From NCBI GenBank assembly GCA_029449235.1, contig JANATG010000003.1, forward strand, positions 1,054,001 through 1,118,000: a stretch of 64,000 bases of DNA, given 5' to 3'. Below the pieces are notes generated by a model. That model saw only the letters and a program-made list of their open reading frames with translations. It did no database searches and was not told where the DNA came from. Position 1 is the stretch's first letter, and each line of letters starts with the position of its first letter. A program made the translations under genes and the position numbers. Positions 34,056 to 45,432 of this stretch are shown piece by piece. This DNA is from Linnemannia schmuckeri. Taxonomy: Eukaryota; Mortierellomycota; Mortierellomycetes; Mortierellales; Mortierellaceae.

Positions 34056-36574
34056 ATGTCCCATTTGATTGATCCGTGTCTGCGTGCCACCAAGATTGCG
34101 CATGGAATCAGACGAGGTATCGACGGGATCTCGCCCCTGAGTGGCCTGGTTCCAGAACTCAGGATCCTCATCCAGGAACAGAAAAACGTGCTCTCCTCCC
34201 TTAAGCGCACCGCCTTTGAGAAAGAAGAAGGTATTTAGAAAACAAACGAGACGCACCGGCAGACCCACTCTTGTCTTGAGCTGCATTCGTGCACCACACG
34301 TTATTTACAATCAAGTATGGTGAGCTAATGTGGTATTCACTCTCTCCTCTGCTGTCTCTTGTAGCTGCGAAGCACCTCTCTATATATGCCAAGACGGAAG
34401 GTCCAGATCTGGCAGACACCCTCTCAAAGCTGAGTCTCTTGATCCGAAAGGCCGCCGACCTCGAACGAGCCTACGCCGATAGCCTCGGCCAGAGCAGGGA
34501 ACTTTTCAAGGAAATCCGCGTCGCAGAAGATAACAACTACTCGATCCGGAAACGCAAACTGGACCTGGAGCATCGTCTGGGGTCGTCATTAGGAGCAGGG
34601 TCATCATCCACTACATCGGTAGCGATTGTCAACTCGGGGACGTCAACAGCGCTCGTCAAGAAATCAGGAACGATATCACCTGGACCAGAACTCCATCCAG
34701 AGATGAAACTGTTGAGGAAGGAGACCATGACGGCCGAAAATGGCCTGGAGGACCTCAAGCGGAAAAATATCAAAAGGGCGACAGGCCAGCAGTTGGACGC
34801 ACTAGAAAAGTTGGGCAAGGAGATGATTGTTATTGCGTACTATGGACGAGAAATCATGGACCAGGTGGACGATACTCCTACCGAGGCTGGACAATATGCA
34901 GAGGACCGATATGGACAATACGATGGTAAGCAAGAAGGCGCCCCAGAAAAAAGAAGGCAGTAGAAAACATTGGGGGAGGGAAGGAGAGGAAAGCGCTGGC
35001 TGTTTTTTATTTTTTTATTTCGGGATGGACAATGTTCCCTCTCTGTTTGTATTACTGTTGTTGTTCCCTATACCTCTTCTTTGCATGAAAATGAGACCTC
35101 GTCTGACCAACTGTGGGAACGCTTTTATTATTCTTTGATTAATTTAGGCGCGACCAAGACGGCATACTCGCTCAAGGCTTGTCTCGATACCCTCAAGGAC
35201 TGGCCCACGAATGCCCCGATTGTTCAGATGCATGAGGTCGACATGGGCGATTTCCCCAAGGATACCAAGGGAGCTATGGATGCGATGATGCACAACTTGG
35301 CTGTCAAGACAGGATCGGATTGGTACGACCTTCAGCAGCCATCCCCTACTACATCAACGGCTTCCTCCAAGCGGCCCAGTCATCATATCCGCAGCAGTTC
35401 AGCTTCGTCTACAGCAAGTTCCGTAAGGTCTGCGAGAGATAGCATGTCGTCTGGTGTGACGACGGTGACCTATGTCGATGGCGTGCCGATGGTTCAACTC
35501 ATCAATGAGATCCCCCCTACACCCGAACACGAGAATGGACCTATTGTTCTAGATTCAGCTTCGACCACGAAGATTGGAAGCACGACTACAGCCTCGGCCC
35601 CTTCTGCACATGAGCCTATTCCCGTCTTTGTGGCATCTCATTCAGTCCCCGAGACAGCTACCATTGCTGCTGCTACAGAGCCGGTAGTAGCAGCTACCAC
35701 AGGATCTACACCAGGAGCGACATCACCTACGACTGCACCTGCTTCGCCCATCGTCACTGCCACCAACACTGCCTCTTCCCCTAGTTCTAAGCCAGTCAAC
35801 ATGACTGCTGCTGCACCTGTGGAGCAGAGCCCCTTCATCCCTCAATCGACGTACATGCCTACGACAACCTATCAACCCGGTCATGATCATACGCATAGTC
35901 AAGGCACTGGTACTCCTCCCACGAGACCCCGCCCCGTTTCGGCAAACAGATATCCAGGCTATGGTCCCGGTTCTGGCGGATTCCACGCACCACACCCCCT
36001 GATGATGCAACACCAGCAGCAGTACCCACCAGGCCCTCCTCCTGCTTCACAGGTGCCCATGTCGATGCCCATACCTATCCACAACAATATGCCTCTGCCG
36101 ATGCAGATGCCTGTCCCTCATATCCCTGGCTCCCCCGACCCACACTACCCATATTCTAATGAGTTTAGTCCCCAGGGTGGTAACAACAGCAAACGACACT
36201 CGAACCCTATATCGGTCTCATTCCCTCTTCGACAGTCTCCTATTGTTGATTCCCATCTCCCCGTAACGACAACATCCTCTGGCACGTCGCCTTCACAAAC
36301 ACCGTCGCCAAGACCTAATCAGGGTCCTCGTGGTCCACAGGCCATCTTACCACCGACAGAACCAGGGTTCCGGATCCCTGTTGGTGTTGAAGTCGATGAG
36401 GATGGGGAGTTGTATAGTTCTTCTGCGCCTGGCGGCGGTAGTGGTCAGGATGGTAATAATGGTGGGGGAAGGAGACATCCTCAGGCTGTTGTGTATGATG
36501 GCCCACCTCCAGATTATGCTGAAGCCGCGATGAATCCTCCAGCTGAGAAGCTTGATGAAAAGAAGCGTCGTTAG
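34056..36574 (+). CDS. Eisosome core component, Pil1/LSP1 family BAR-domain protein
   Basis: Exons 34056-34230, 34365-34925 and 35148-36574 give 720 residues. Pil1/Lsp1 proteins polymerise on plasma-membrane furrows (eisosomes) through a curved BAR domain. The first ~290 residues match the family: SHLIDPCLRATKIAHGIRRG-like start, LIQEQKNVLSSLKR, AAKHLSIYAKTEGPDLADTL, KAADLERAYADSL, LEKLGKEMIVIAYYGREIMD, and the ATKTAYSLKACLDTLKDW block. The remaining ~400 residues are Ser/Thr/Pro/Ala-rich with Met/Pro-rich patches and end in a PPPDYAEA sequence, which fits a PPxY ligand for WW-domain ubiquitin ligases. Yeast Pil1 is only about 340 residues, so the tail is an extension. The 222-nt second intron (34926-35147) is longer than most here. 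The 3' flank carries a run of about 32 A. Confidence 0.9.
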
Positions 36575-36623
36575 ATGTGATATTCGGTTGGTCATTAGCA
36601 TTATTGTAGATAATAAAAAAATG

Positions 36624-36655
<32 letters not shown>
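36624..36655 (+). repeat. Poly-A tract, about 32 nt
   Basis: Nearly pure A run about 50 bp after the Pil1-like stop codon, behind an AATAAA-containing stretch at about 36612. It could look like a retroposed tail, but it sits in the expected 3'-UTR position. Confidence 0.85.
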
Positions 36656-36657
<2 letters not shown>

Positions 36658-37309
36658 GAGTACACGAGTTGTGAGTTGAGGGAAGATACGAATGAACATG
36701 TGTATGTTTTCAACAAGTAAGCCATAGGTGTAGATACGATACGATGAAGGATGACGATACGAAACATAAAGTGGAGCTGTGTAGATACGAAACGGTTAAG
36801 CGAGGATGAGCAGAATGACTGATGAGCAAATCTAAACAAGAGGTGTCATGTGCCAATCCTTGGCAGACGACAGACAGGCTGGAATGCAAAGTGAGCCAGA
36901 GGATGAAGACAAAAGAGAAAGGGAGAATGTCCAAGAAACAAGGTTTTTCCAAGTTCATGCCTATGACTCCGCTCACACTCTTAGAGAGGGTATACATCGA
37001 CTCTCTGTTTGCCTTTCTCACTCAATCAGAAAAGAAGAAAAAAAAGAAAAAAAAAAAAAGTACCATTAAACAGCTGTTAAGGAGAGCAAAACGAAGTGGT
37101 TTTTTTTTGTTTTTGTTCTAAGACGATCCAAATCACAAAGACAGAAAAGGACGATGAACAAGAGATCCGAATGGTGAGATCTTTGCACGCGCGCTTCTCT
37201 TCTTTCTTCTGTTTTATTTTTGCTAAGCTATGTTACATTATCGCGAGGCGGGCGATAGATGGGCACTGATAGAAGGACAAGAAACTGATGCTAATGTGGT
37301 GGGGATGCA

Positions 37310-37430
37310 GCAACAAAAAAAGGAGAGGGAAAAAAAGAAAAAAAAGCCAAAAAAGAAAAAAAGAAAAAAAGCAAAAAAAAAAAAAAAAAAGAAAAAGAAA
37401 AAGAAAAAGTAAAAGAAAAAAAAAAAGTGG
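37310..37430 (+). repeat. A/G-rich low-complexity block
   Basis: Imperfect AAAAAAG/GAAAA units immediately 3' of the kinase stop codon. On the minus strand this is a T/C-rich 3' UTR. Confidence 0.8.
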
Positions 37431-37455
37431 TTGTGATAATTTACACGGCCAGTGC

Positions 37456-38799
37456 TTATCTGACCACCAAGAGATCAGAGAGCTTGGTGAAGCCGGCCAT
37501 CGAGAAAGAGTCGGTAGGAGGAGAGGGAGCAGCGGTGGCAGACTCGTCAAACCCAATGGGGCGAGAGAAATCCATCTCTTCCTCATCAGCCATGTCCGAC
37601 CAAGATCGACCAGACGAAGTGAGCGACCAATTGTGCTGCATCTGCTTCGATCCAAAGTCGCCCTCCATATGGAAGATCAAGTCAGTCTCGGAGCCGTTGT
37701 GGCGAGGGTAGGATCCATCGAGGGACATGGACGAGGACTCGGCCAAGGAAGACTGGGAGGTGGAGGTCGAAGTGCTGGCAGAGAGATCGGAGGAGGAGCG
37801 GTCCTCGCCGCAATCCTCCATACCAACCTCCTGGGGGACAATGGTGTCGATGCGGTGGAGGAGCTCAAGGGCCTCAAAGACATCGGCACGCTGATCAGGA
37901 TCAACACAGAGGACGCGGTGCAAGAAGTGGAGGGCACTAGTCGACAACTCGGGGAACATGCCATCAAGGATGGTTGCATCCTGAGCGTACGCGGCAAAGG
38001 TGGCATCGGCCTCGGGGTGAGACAGCTTCCAGGGGTTGCGACCAAAGCGCAAGTTCAAAAAGATGATACCCAAGGCCCAGACATCAGACTTGGCAGGCAA
38101 GTAAGGACGACGAGGATAGTGGGCAGACTGTTGTTCGGGAGCCATGTAGAAGGAGGAACCGCAGCCGTAATCGGTCGAGACGCGATCCTTAGTGGCGAGA
38201 CCAAAGTCTGCCAGCTTGAGGGAACCATCGCCGGCGACGAGAACGTTCTCGGGCTTGAGGTCACGGTGGAAGACCTGGTGGCGGTGAGAGTGGGCCAAAG
38301 CAGAGATGATCTGATGCATAGCATCGAGGACAGACTTGTCAGAGTGGACGTTGAGGTTGCGGCCGGTAGTGTTGGGGGCAGCGGCAAAGCCCAAACCAGA
38401 GTCGGAGGCGGCGGCGTGCTGGGAGGTGATGGCATCGTAGAGGTCGCCGCCGGAACAGTATTCCATGACGAGGTAGAGCGAATCCTTGGTCTCAATGACG
38501 GAGGACATGTCGACAATGTTGGGGTGCTGGCCGCCGTTAGCGGAGGAGAGAGAAAGGTGGATGTCGATCTCCTGGCGCTGGATCAGCAACTGGGAGGGGG
38601 AGAGACCTTGCTTAGAGAGGGACTTAATAGCCTTGTACTCAGAGGGGGACGAGGGAGAGACAGTCTTGGCGAGGTAGATGGAACCGTAGGTGCCGTAGCC
38701 GAGGACGTCCATGATCTGGTAGGCGGTCTTCTTGGGGGTGTCCTGGAGGACGGACCCGACCAGGGACCAGGCGTCGGTAGACACGTATTCAGCGGACAT
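37456..38799 (-). CDS. Ran1/Ksp1-like serine/threonine protein kinase, intronless
   Basis: 447 residues from the ATG at 38799. The start was chosen because it precedes the domain at a typical distance and the upstream in-frame extension looks like leader sequence. All catalytic elements are visible: Gly loop GYGTYG (34-39), the AIK lysine (K59), HRDLKPEN (D180), DFG (198-200) and APE (220-222). The activation segment reads YGCGSSFYMAPEQ, characteristic of the Ran1/Pat1, Ksp1, Sks1 and Vhs1 group, which links nutrient signals to differentiation or glucose response. The specific member cannot be decided. A Gly/Ala/Ser insert (about 128-150) sits in the C-lobe, and the last ~110 residues are Ser-rich and acidic. 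Strong GC-ending codon preference makes the whole antisense strand open, which is a shadow. High bias suggests high expression. Confidence 0.9.
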   Translation of the reverse strand: MSAEYVSTDAWSLVGSVLQDTPKKTAYQIMDVLGYGTYGSIYLAKTVSPSSPSEYKAIKSLSKQGLSPSQLLIQRQEIDIHLSLSSANGGQHPNIVDMSSVIETKDSLYLVMEYCSGGDLYDAITSQHAAASDSGLGFAAAPNTTGRNLNVHSDKSVLDAMHQIISALAHSHRHQVFHRDLKPENVLVAGDGSLKLADFGLATKDRVSTDYGCGSSFYMAPEQQSAHYPRRPYLPAKSDVWALGIIFLNLRFGRNPWKLSHPEADATFAAYAQDATILDGMFPELSTSALHFLHRVLCVDPDQRADVFEALELLHRIDTIVPQEVGMEDCGEDRSSSDLSASTSTSTSQSSLAESSSMSLDGSYPRHNGSETDLIFHMEGDFGSKQMQHNWSLTSSGRSWSDMADEEEMDFSRPIGFDESATAAPSPPTDSFSMAGFTKLSDLLVVR

Positions 38800-39504
38800 T
38801 TGGGATATTTTTACTGGGAAAAGAAGGGTTTTTTTGGACCAATGGGAGGAGGATGCACAGATTCGTGTCACAAAAGAGTGTTTAGGAAGATATGAAAAAA
38901 ATGTATGACTCTTGTGCAGTTGTATGCGGGTTCAAAAAAAGGGTTGTAAAAAAACTAGAAGTGAAAAAAAGGTGTTGTCTTGCTAGGTGTTGTCTGTTGT
39001 GTTTATGTTTGTTTGTGTGTGTTTGGGTGCTGTTCGATATGGATAGGGTGTTATTCTTCAGTGGTCAACAAGAAAGGAGAAAGGTGTTGATTTTGATGAA
39101 GATGAAGAAGGTGAGGAGGATTTGGTGGGTGCTGTGAGGCAGGAAGGCTGAGCAGAGGTGATCATGGTTCGATTAGGATATTGGGGGGAGATACAGGTTG
39201 GGTGTACAGGGATTGGATTTGGGCGTATTATTTTCTTTGCAGTGTGTTGTGGGAACACGGTGAGGGTGTTTAGTGGGAGGCCATCTTGACTACAAGGGTA
39301 TTATGTGTATGTGTTAGGGAAATAGAAAAAAAAGAAAGGGGAGGGTAGATGAAGAAAAATAGATGAAAAGGGAGAGAGGAAAGAAGAGAGGAAGAGAAAG
39401 AGAGAGAAAAGAGAGCAAAAGAGTGATGAGGAAAGAAGGAAGGAAGAAAAGGTTATTTGTAGTCTGATAGGTTTGAGGGAAAGAGGAGTGAGGAAGAAGA
39501 GAGG

Positions 39505-39536
39505 AAAAAAAAAAAAAAAAAAGGAAAAAAAAAAAA
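39505..39536 (+). repeat. Poly-A/G low-complexity run
   Basis: Two A runs of about 18 and 14 nt separated by GG, inside a purine-rich block (39320-39550) that is the pyrimidine-rich leader side of the minus-strand kinase gene. Confidence 0.7.
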
Positions 39537-39791
39537 AGTGGGAAAAGGGAAAAAACGGCCCGTTCTTTTATAGTATCGCTGACTGCATCACTCGCACGGA
39601 AGTTAGCATTTGGAATTATTATTGCAGGTTGCTGGTGCTGGGCCGACACTTGTGACAACAGTAGCATAATTAGAGCAGTTTATTCCTTTCATGGACTGAA
39701 TGGACCATGCAGACCAATCAGAGGCGACTGCTGTTGCGTTCTTTTTTCTTTTTATTTCTGGGGACAAATTCGACGATGACGAGCAGCAGCA

Positions 39792-39836
39792 GACAGCAGA
39801 CAGGCAGACAGGCAGACAGGCATACAGGCAGACAGG
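39792..39836 (+). repeat. CAGACAGG tandem repeat
   Basis: About five imperfect copies of an 8-mer based on GCAGACAG, one unit carrying a C-to-T-type variant (GCATACAG). Confidence 0.8.
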
Positions 39837-39912
39837 GAGAGGGAAAGAGGAAGGAAGAAGGAAGAAGGAAAAAGAAAGGGGCACGCATACTCGCTCACTC
39901 TCACTCACTCGA

Positions 39913-39985
39913 CACAACATCGCACACACAACACACAACACACAACACACACACAACACACACAACACACACACATACACACACT
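39913..39985 (+). repeat. CA-rich microsatellite
   Basis: Alternating CACAACACA units directly upstream of an ATG in good context at 39994. Confidence 0.8.
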
Positions 39986-39993
39986 CGATAAAC

Positions 39994-40062
39994 ATGGACT
40001 CCCTGATTTGTCCTCTTTCGCTCAGTCAGCAAAACAAGCAACTGCTCACTCAATTCGATGCG
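39994..40062 (+). CDS. Candidate first exon of an unrecognised gene
   Basis: An ATG in good context (AACATGGAC) behind a CA-rich leader opens 23 codons beginning MDSLICPLSLSQQNKQLL and ending in FDA at a possible GTTTGT donor. An AG acceptor at 40888 precedes a stretch (from 40889) that reads in phase as LIGIIDSIIAVITLLDIEQE, an amphipathic helical pattern. The implied intron is 826 nt, far longer than others here. I found no convincing donor after the second segment. No family recognised; it may be chance. Confidence 0.22.
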
Positions 40063-43000
40063 GTTTGTCACCCAACGAGATCTCACCACCTACCTCCACC
40101 ACCTCTCACCCACCTAAGATTCGACCCCTCCTGAGACAAGACGTATTTTTGCACCACATTACTTCAATGAAATTCACTCTTAATGGTCCTGTTTCTCGTT
40201 CACACACACTCACCTCCTTGCGACCCTCACCGCCGTTTTTTTTTCGATCACACAATTCCCACCCTCTATCTCTCTTTCACTCTCGCTCTTTGGCTGGTTA
40301 ACGATTCATCGCCCTTCTTTCTTCATCGTCTTCTTTTCGTTCCTCTGTCGACTTCATTCCAAGGGTAGGTTCACACCCAGCCTGTCATGTCTAGCCTACC
40401 CAATCCTGCTAGCCCTGCCACTTGTTTATATCAAGCCGAGTCAAGTTTCAAAGGCATATGATAGATGATATGGTTCCTCTGTTTCCTTTTCCAGGGCGAG
40501 CAATTGAAAAAAGATAACCCTTCACCTGGCAGCCAGCGGCGTGGCTGTTCACAGAGTCCTACAGTGTTCATTCTTCTATTCCTCTGACTACGCTGGGGGT
40601 TGAACTATGAATAAATAAAGGAATAAACCGCAGCCGGTCCAAGCTGGGTGAGATGAATACGTACACCTCCAGCCTGGAGGCGAAGAAGAAGAACGAGTAG
40701 AATAAATAAAAAAAAAATCGTAATTATTTGGAGGTCAGAAGCTTCGAGAATGACAAATCCGTTGTCGTTTTTGTCTAATTGTGTGTGTTGTGTGCAACCA
40801 TCGAAATATGCGTAGAAAAGGATAGAACGGCCTGAGAGCAGCAACAACAATCAGCGTCTATCCTTTTTTTTTTTTTATTTGCATCCAGCTCATTGGCATC
40901 ATCGACAGCATCATCGCCGTCATCACCCTCCTAGATATCGAACAGGAAAGGACGCGCCCATCCCCCTTCTTTATTTTTTATCCCCTTTTCTCGTTCTTCT
41001 TCGTCACTCCATTTCTATCCCTCTCTCTCTTTCTGCACAAAGAAAAAGAGAAGGGATAAGAATTGTCCCTCCAACCCGCTCCCTCACTTTTTTTGGGGTA
41101 GCACGTTTATGCAATTGCTCGTTTTTTATTTCATCCAGATCCAGGCCAGGCCCCATGGTCTCTGTTTCAGACAACCCCGGTTTGCATCATCCGTGTTCCC
41201 GAGCGAGCGTGCCGTAACGCACAATGAAGAAATTTCGAGATTTTTGTTCTCTCACTCTCAGACACACACATGCACGCACATACTGGACAAAATAGGAGCT
41301 CTGCGTCTGTTCCTCTTTTTGGGGAACAGAGGAGGAGGAGGAGTAGGAGGAGGAGGAGGAAGGAGCAGGAAGGAGTAGGAAGGAGTAGGTGCATGAGCAA
41401 GCAAAGCAAAGATGAGAAGAACCAGAAGAGGAGGCGGGAGAAGCAATTCAAGCATACTGCTCTCTACTCTGTCTGTGTGTTACAGTGTGTGAACCGTAAC
41501 AGGAGCAACAACAATCAAATGCACAAAACACAAAAACACAAAATACAAGGAAGCGGGTCTTAATGGGGCCACAGTGACATCAATAGGCAGGACCTGGGAC
41601 AAAAAGGAGGAGGAATAATAATATGAGGACGGGAGATGGCGATGCGGATGTGTGAGTATGAGCAGCATGGGAAAGAGGAGAACCTTTCTCACTCTCAGTC
41701 CTCATGGCTGGGAAAACAGACAAGGTAATAGAATATGAAAATAGAGGACAAAAAAAGATTCCCGCACAACCTCACCCCACCCTTCACCCTTCATCTTGCA
41801 CCCTAACAGTCTGCCCTGCCTCTACTGTTGTGCTTCTTTGTTTGTGTCTTTGTATTTTGTGTGTACTGTCAGTGTTGTTTGGCTGCAGCATCCTCACCAT
41901 GCATCCGCCCACCTGAACAAAACAAATAAACAAAGCAGCACACTCGTTTTTTAACATGGGGTGGTTGGATGTTCGATTTGTTTCGACCCTCGTCTCGTCT
42001 CGTCTGCCTAATCGTACTAGATGAGCTAGTTCTCCCATCCAGAATCATCCCAACAACAAAGATGATGATACTGACAATAGACAAGGAGGGAAAAGGATCA
42101 GACCCTTCCTTTTTCTCTACTAAAAAAAGTCCAATTGATGCCAGGCTCATCCCTACTCTTTTTCCAACCGTTTTTTTTTTCTTCTAATCAAGGATGCTTT
42201 ATTTTCATGCTTAATGAGAGAATGACAAGAAAAATGGAAGGGGTCAAAGTTTGACACAAGTCGAGTAGCGTGGCAGCCTGCTTGCTCATCCCCCTTCTTC
42301 CTCTTCTTTCTGACTGGATGAAGATCAAGAAGAACAAAGAATAACGACGAAGCCCACTATTTTTTTTTTTTGGTTCCCTTTAGCACGCATGAATCGCAAT
42401 TCATTTAGTAGGGCACGCCACGACACGATATGCAATATCCAAAAGGCGCCATTTCTTGACTTTTTGTTCTTGTGGAATACAGGGAGAGGAGAGAGAAGGA
42501 AGAAGAGGCGATCTTTGCAATGTAATCGATGAGCAGTGACGAGGTCAAGACGATTCCCCACCACCACCACCTCCTCCTGTGTTGTGTAAACAGACATATG
42601 AGAGGACAGACGAGCAAGCAAGCATGAAGAGACACGACGGATATACGGACAAACAAACAAAACGTTCTTTTGACAGTAAAGGACATAGTGGACAATGGAA
42701 AAGTACCGTAGTTCAAAAAAAAAGCCCGTAGTGAAATCATGGCCTCTGGTCAAGAAAATTACTTTCTAAATTGTAAGTTGCAACTGCCCTCACAACACGA
42801 CAAGAGAATGAACAAAAACGATAACATGAAGGGTGATGAGCACCCTTGTTATGCATTGCTAAGGGTAAAGGGCAGGGACCTTTGAGTCGGGTAATGATGA
42901 AGATTTACATCTCGACAGATACAAAGGAAAGTTAGGTCAAGTAAGAGGGCAGGCATGAACGACCAATTGAACTGCAAACAGTACGAACGGATGGATGGAC

Positions 43001-45432
43001 GGGATGGATGCATGTTCATCTCCCTCCCTCCCTTCCTTCCTTCTTTCCTTCGCTTATATCACACGCATGCACGTCCAATATCCCAAGGACTACACAACAG
43101 ACAAGAGAGAGAGAGTTGGCCCTAGTCCATTTTTTGGGAATGTGGCTCTCTCTTTGTCTGTCTGTCAAAGCCTGAATAGCACGCTTACAAGACAAAAACT
43201 ACATTGCCTAAGGGTCAACTCTTGCATCAAAAATGGTCTTTTTCTCTCTGTGGTTTTGCATTGCTCTCTCTTTCCCTGTCGTTTCCGAAGGCCCCTTTTC
43301 CTTCTCGCTACTGCCTTCATGTTGCTCTTTGTCTTTTTCGTCGTCCGTCGTGTCACACGGATCATTTTTTTTTTCTTTCTTATCATACTGGCAGCCTTGC
43401 CCCTCTCATTTCTTAATGTTCTAGTGGTTTCCATCGCATCTACTATTTTACTTGCACCTTGCTTATTACCCTTTTTTTTCTAAGAGGTGCAGCGTTGGCG
43501 CTTGACATTTTTCTGAAAGACGTTGTGAGATTACAATATACAAAGGTTAACTAGAACATTTAGCAAAGCCAACTAGCACAAAAATAAAATCCACAATGAC
43601 CAGTGGACTTTAGAAACATAGGAAGAGCTTTTCTTTTTGATCGAGGCACTATCTCCTGTCTATTTCTCTAATGAGTTGAAGGGAGGACAAAAAACAGGGC
43701 AAGGTAGCAGGGCAAGGCAAGAGGAAAGAGAAAACAGAGCAAGGAGGCAGGGCAGGGCAAGGACGAAGCAGGACAGAGCAGACCAGAATGCACACAGGAT
43801 AATCCACTTTTCATCCCCACCGTGGGTCCAGCATCACATTGCATCTATTCTTACGAGCTCATTCTCTCATGCTGTCTCTTTGTCTGTCCGTCTCCTTCGT
43901 TCTCTCCTTTCCCCTGTCAATTTGCCCTTATCTCATCCCTCCGTCTCTTAATCCTCCTTTTGCCTCCCTCTTTCTCTCTCTTTCTATCATTTTCTGTCTT
44001 CCTCTTCTCGCGTTCTCTCTCAAATGCTCTCATCAGTATCCATAGCCCGATCCATCTTTCCCCCTATCCTCTGGCGACAGCTCTTTTGAGTCCCTCTGTA
44101 GTTCTGCCGGCTGAGATTTTGTTTCTATGATCATTTGGCCAATGGCTATTTTGGTGCCGAGGTCCTTTTTCATTCATTCACAATGCTCTACCGTACGAAC
44201 CCTTCATTTTCTTTTTCTTCTTTCACAAATCAAAAAAAAGTAAGTGTTGATGAAAAAACAAAACACTCATAGAAAATGCGTAAAGAAAGCTTGCTTAACT
44301 ATGCCCCGGACTATTTACAATAGAGCTTTTCTTAACATCGCGCCCCTTTTTCTCATTTTTTTTTATCAAATCTCAAAGGAACAAATAAAAAAGCAACAAC
44401 AACAGACGCATTTCCTTCCCTGTATAGTACGTACATGTACTGTATCTCTTTCGAAAAAAAAAAAAAGTGTCCCGCGTGCCCGCGTGATGTTTTTGAATTA
44501 TGATGACCTTTGTGGTGGGGTCACGCTTGTTCATCCACACCTACTTGCCCCAACAGACAGAAAAATACAGAAAAGCAAACAAGACAACAAAAAATTAACC
44601 TTAGTTGGCCTTGTATCCCTGCATGAATAAAGGGCTAACTAGAGAAAAGGGAAAGACAAACGGACGAGTCGTCTTTGCTTGGCTTTTCTCAAGAAAATAA
44701 TGAAACAAAAAAAATATTGGTCAGCAGATACAGACAATGGAGCGTACAACACTAGAGCTATCATGAGTATATTTGGCGCGCTTCAACAAATAAACGTAGA
44801 AAAGGTTAAAAATGGAACAGACGGGATCTGAGGAATGGTTGCACAAGGGAATAATTGGCATATCAAGAGCCCTAGCACTAGAATTGTAGAATTGTGGGCC
44901 AACAAGACCATAGTACTTTTTTTATTCAGTTCACTAACCCACCGAAACAGGTCGAACGAAATTGACCTAGCGAGGTTGTTCAATGATCAGATATGGATGA
45001 CCTACAGTCCTTTTTTTAAGTAATGTACAGAGCGTGATGGCCAGAGTTGACTCGAGACGAGTGAAGTCGACTTTAGTCTTACTTTAATATCATTGACAAA
45101 CCGGCAAGGTTACTCGAGTGACCGTTAAGTGTCATAGGCAACCTGGCAGTTGATTACTCAAGCAATCGCCAAGTCGTTAGAAAAATTGCGGTGGAGTATG
45201 CTTAGCCTCGACGATACCCGTAGTGAAGCAATCTCATTCAGACTGTGATATTGTGTCGGTGGCGATGTCTACGATTCTACGAATTTTGCGTGAATTGATA
45301 TTGTGACTGCGAATCGTGCATGACGTTGAAAGTAAACAAGTGCGAGTGGCCTATGAAGACACTTGTCTGGCATTCTTTTCTTTTTCTTATTTTTTTGTTT
45401 GTTGCATTTCAGACGACACACTTTGGCATCAC

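Larger units (their letters stand above)
36575..37455. other. Convergent A-rich intergenic region between the Pil1-like and kinase genes
   Basis: Contains an A run at 36624-36655 and a second A/G-rich low-complexity block at 37310-37430. Both are 3' flanks. No gene supported; open frames here are Lys-rich or Phe-rich artefacts of the homopolymers. Confidence 0.6.
38800..45432. other. 6.6-kb stretch without a confident gene
   Basis: Between the kinase start and the CBP80 start I see no coding region with family resemblance. It contains CT/GA blocks, homopolymer A/T runs (for example about 39505-39535), (CAGA)n-like and (CA)n repeats, and long pyrimidine-rich plus-strand stretches at about 40190-40370 and 43010-44090. 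In this window such stretches usually precede a plus-strand start codon. Kinase promoter elements presumably occupy the left part and CBP80 elements the right. One possible first exon is listed separately. No tRNA B box, snRNA signature or transposon terminal repeat was recognised by eye. Confidence 0.55.

Noticed and set aside
37288..38895. 1.6-kb open frame on the plus strand opposite the kinase
   Set aside because: It is the exact antisense of a kinase with all catalytic motifs. Its composition (Gly/Val/Arg-rich) follows from the kinase codon bias.
39160..39175. tRNA B-box-like GGTTCGATT
   Set aside because: Neighbouring bases do not fit the consensus, and no A box or cloverleaf pairing is visible.
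42995..43483. 162-codon plus-strand open frame
   Set aside because: Built from CT-rich low-complexity DNA giving Phe/Leu/Ser runs; no start context or homology.
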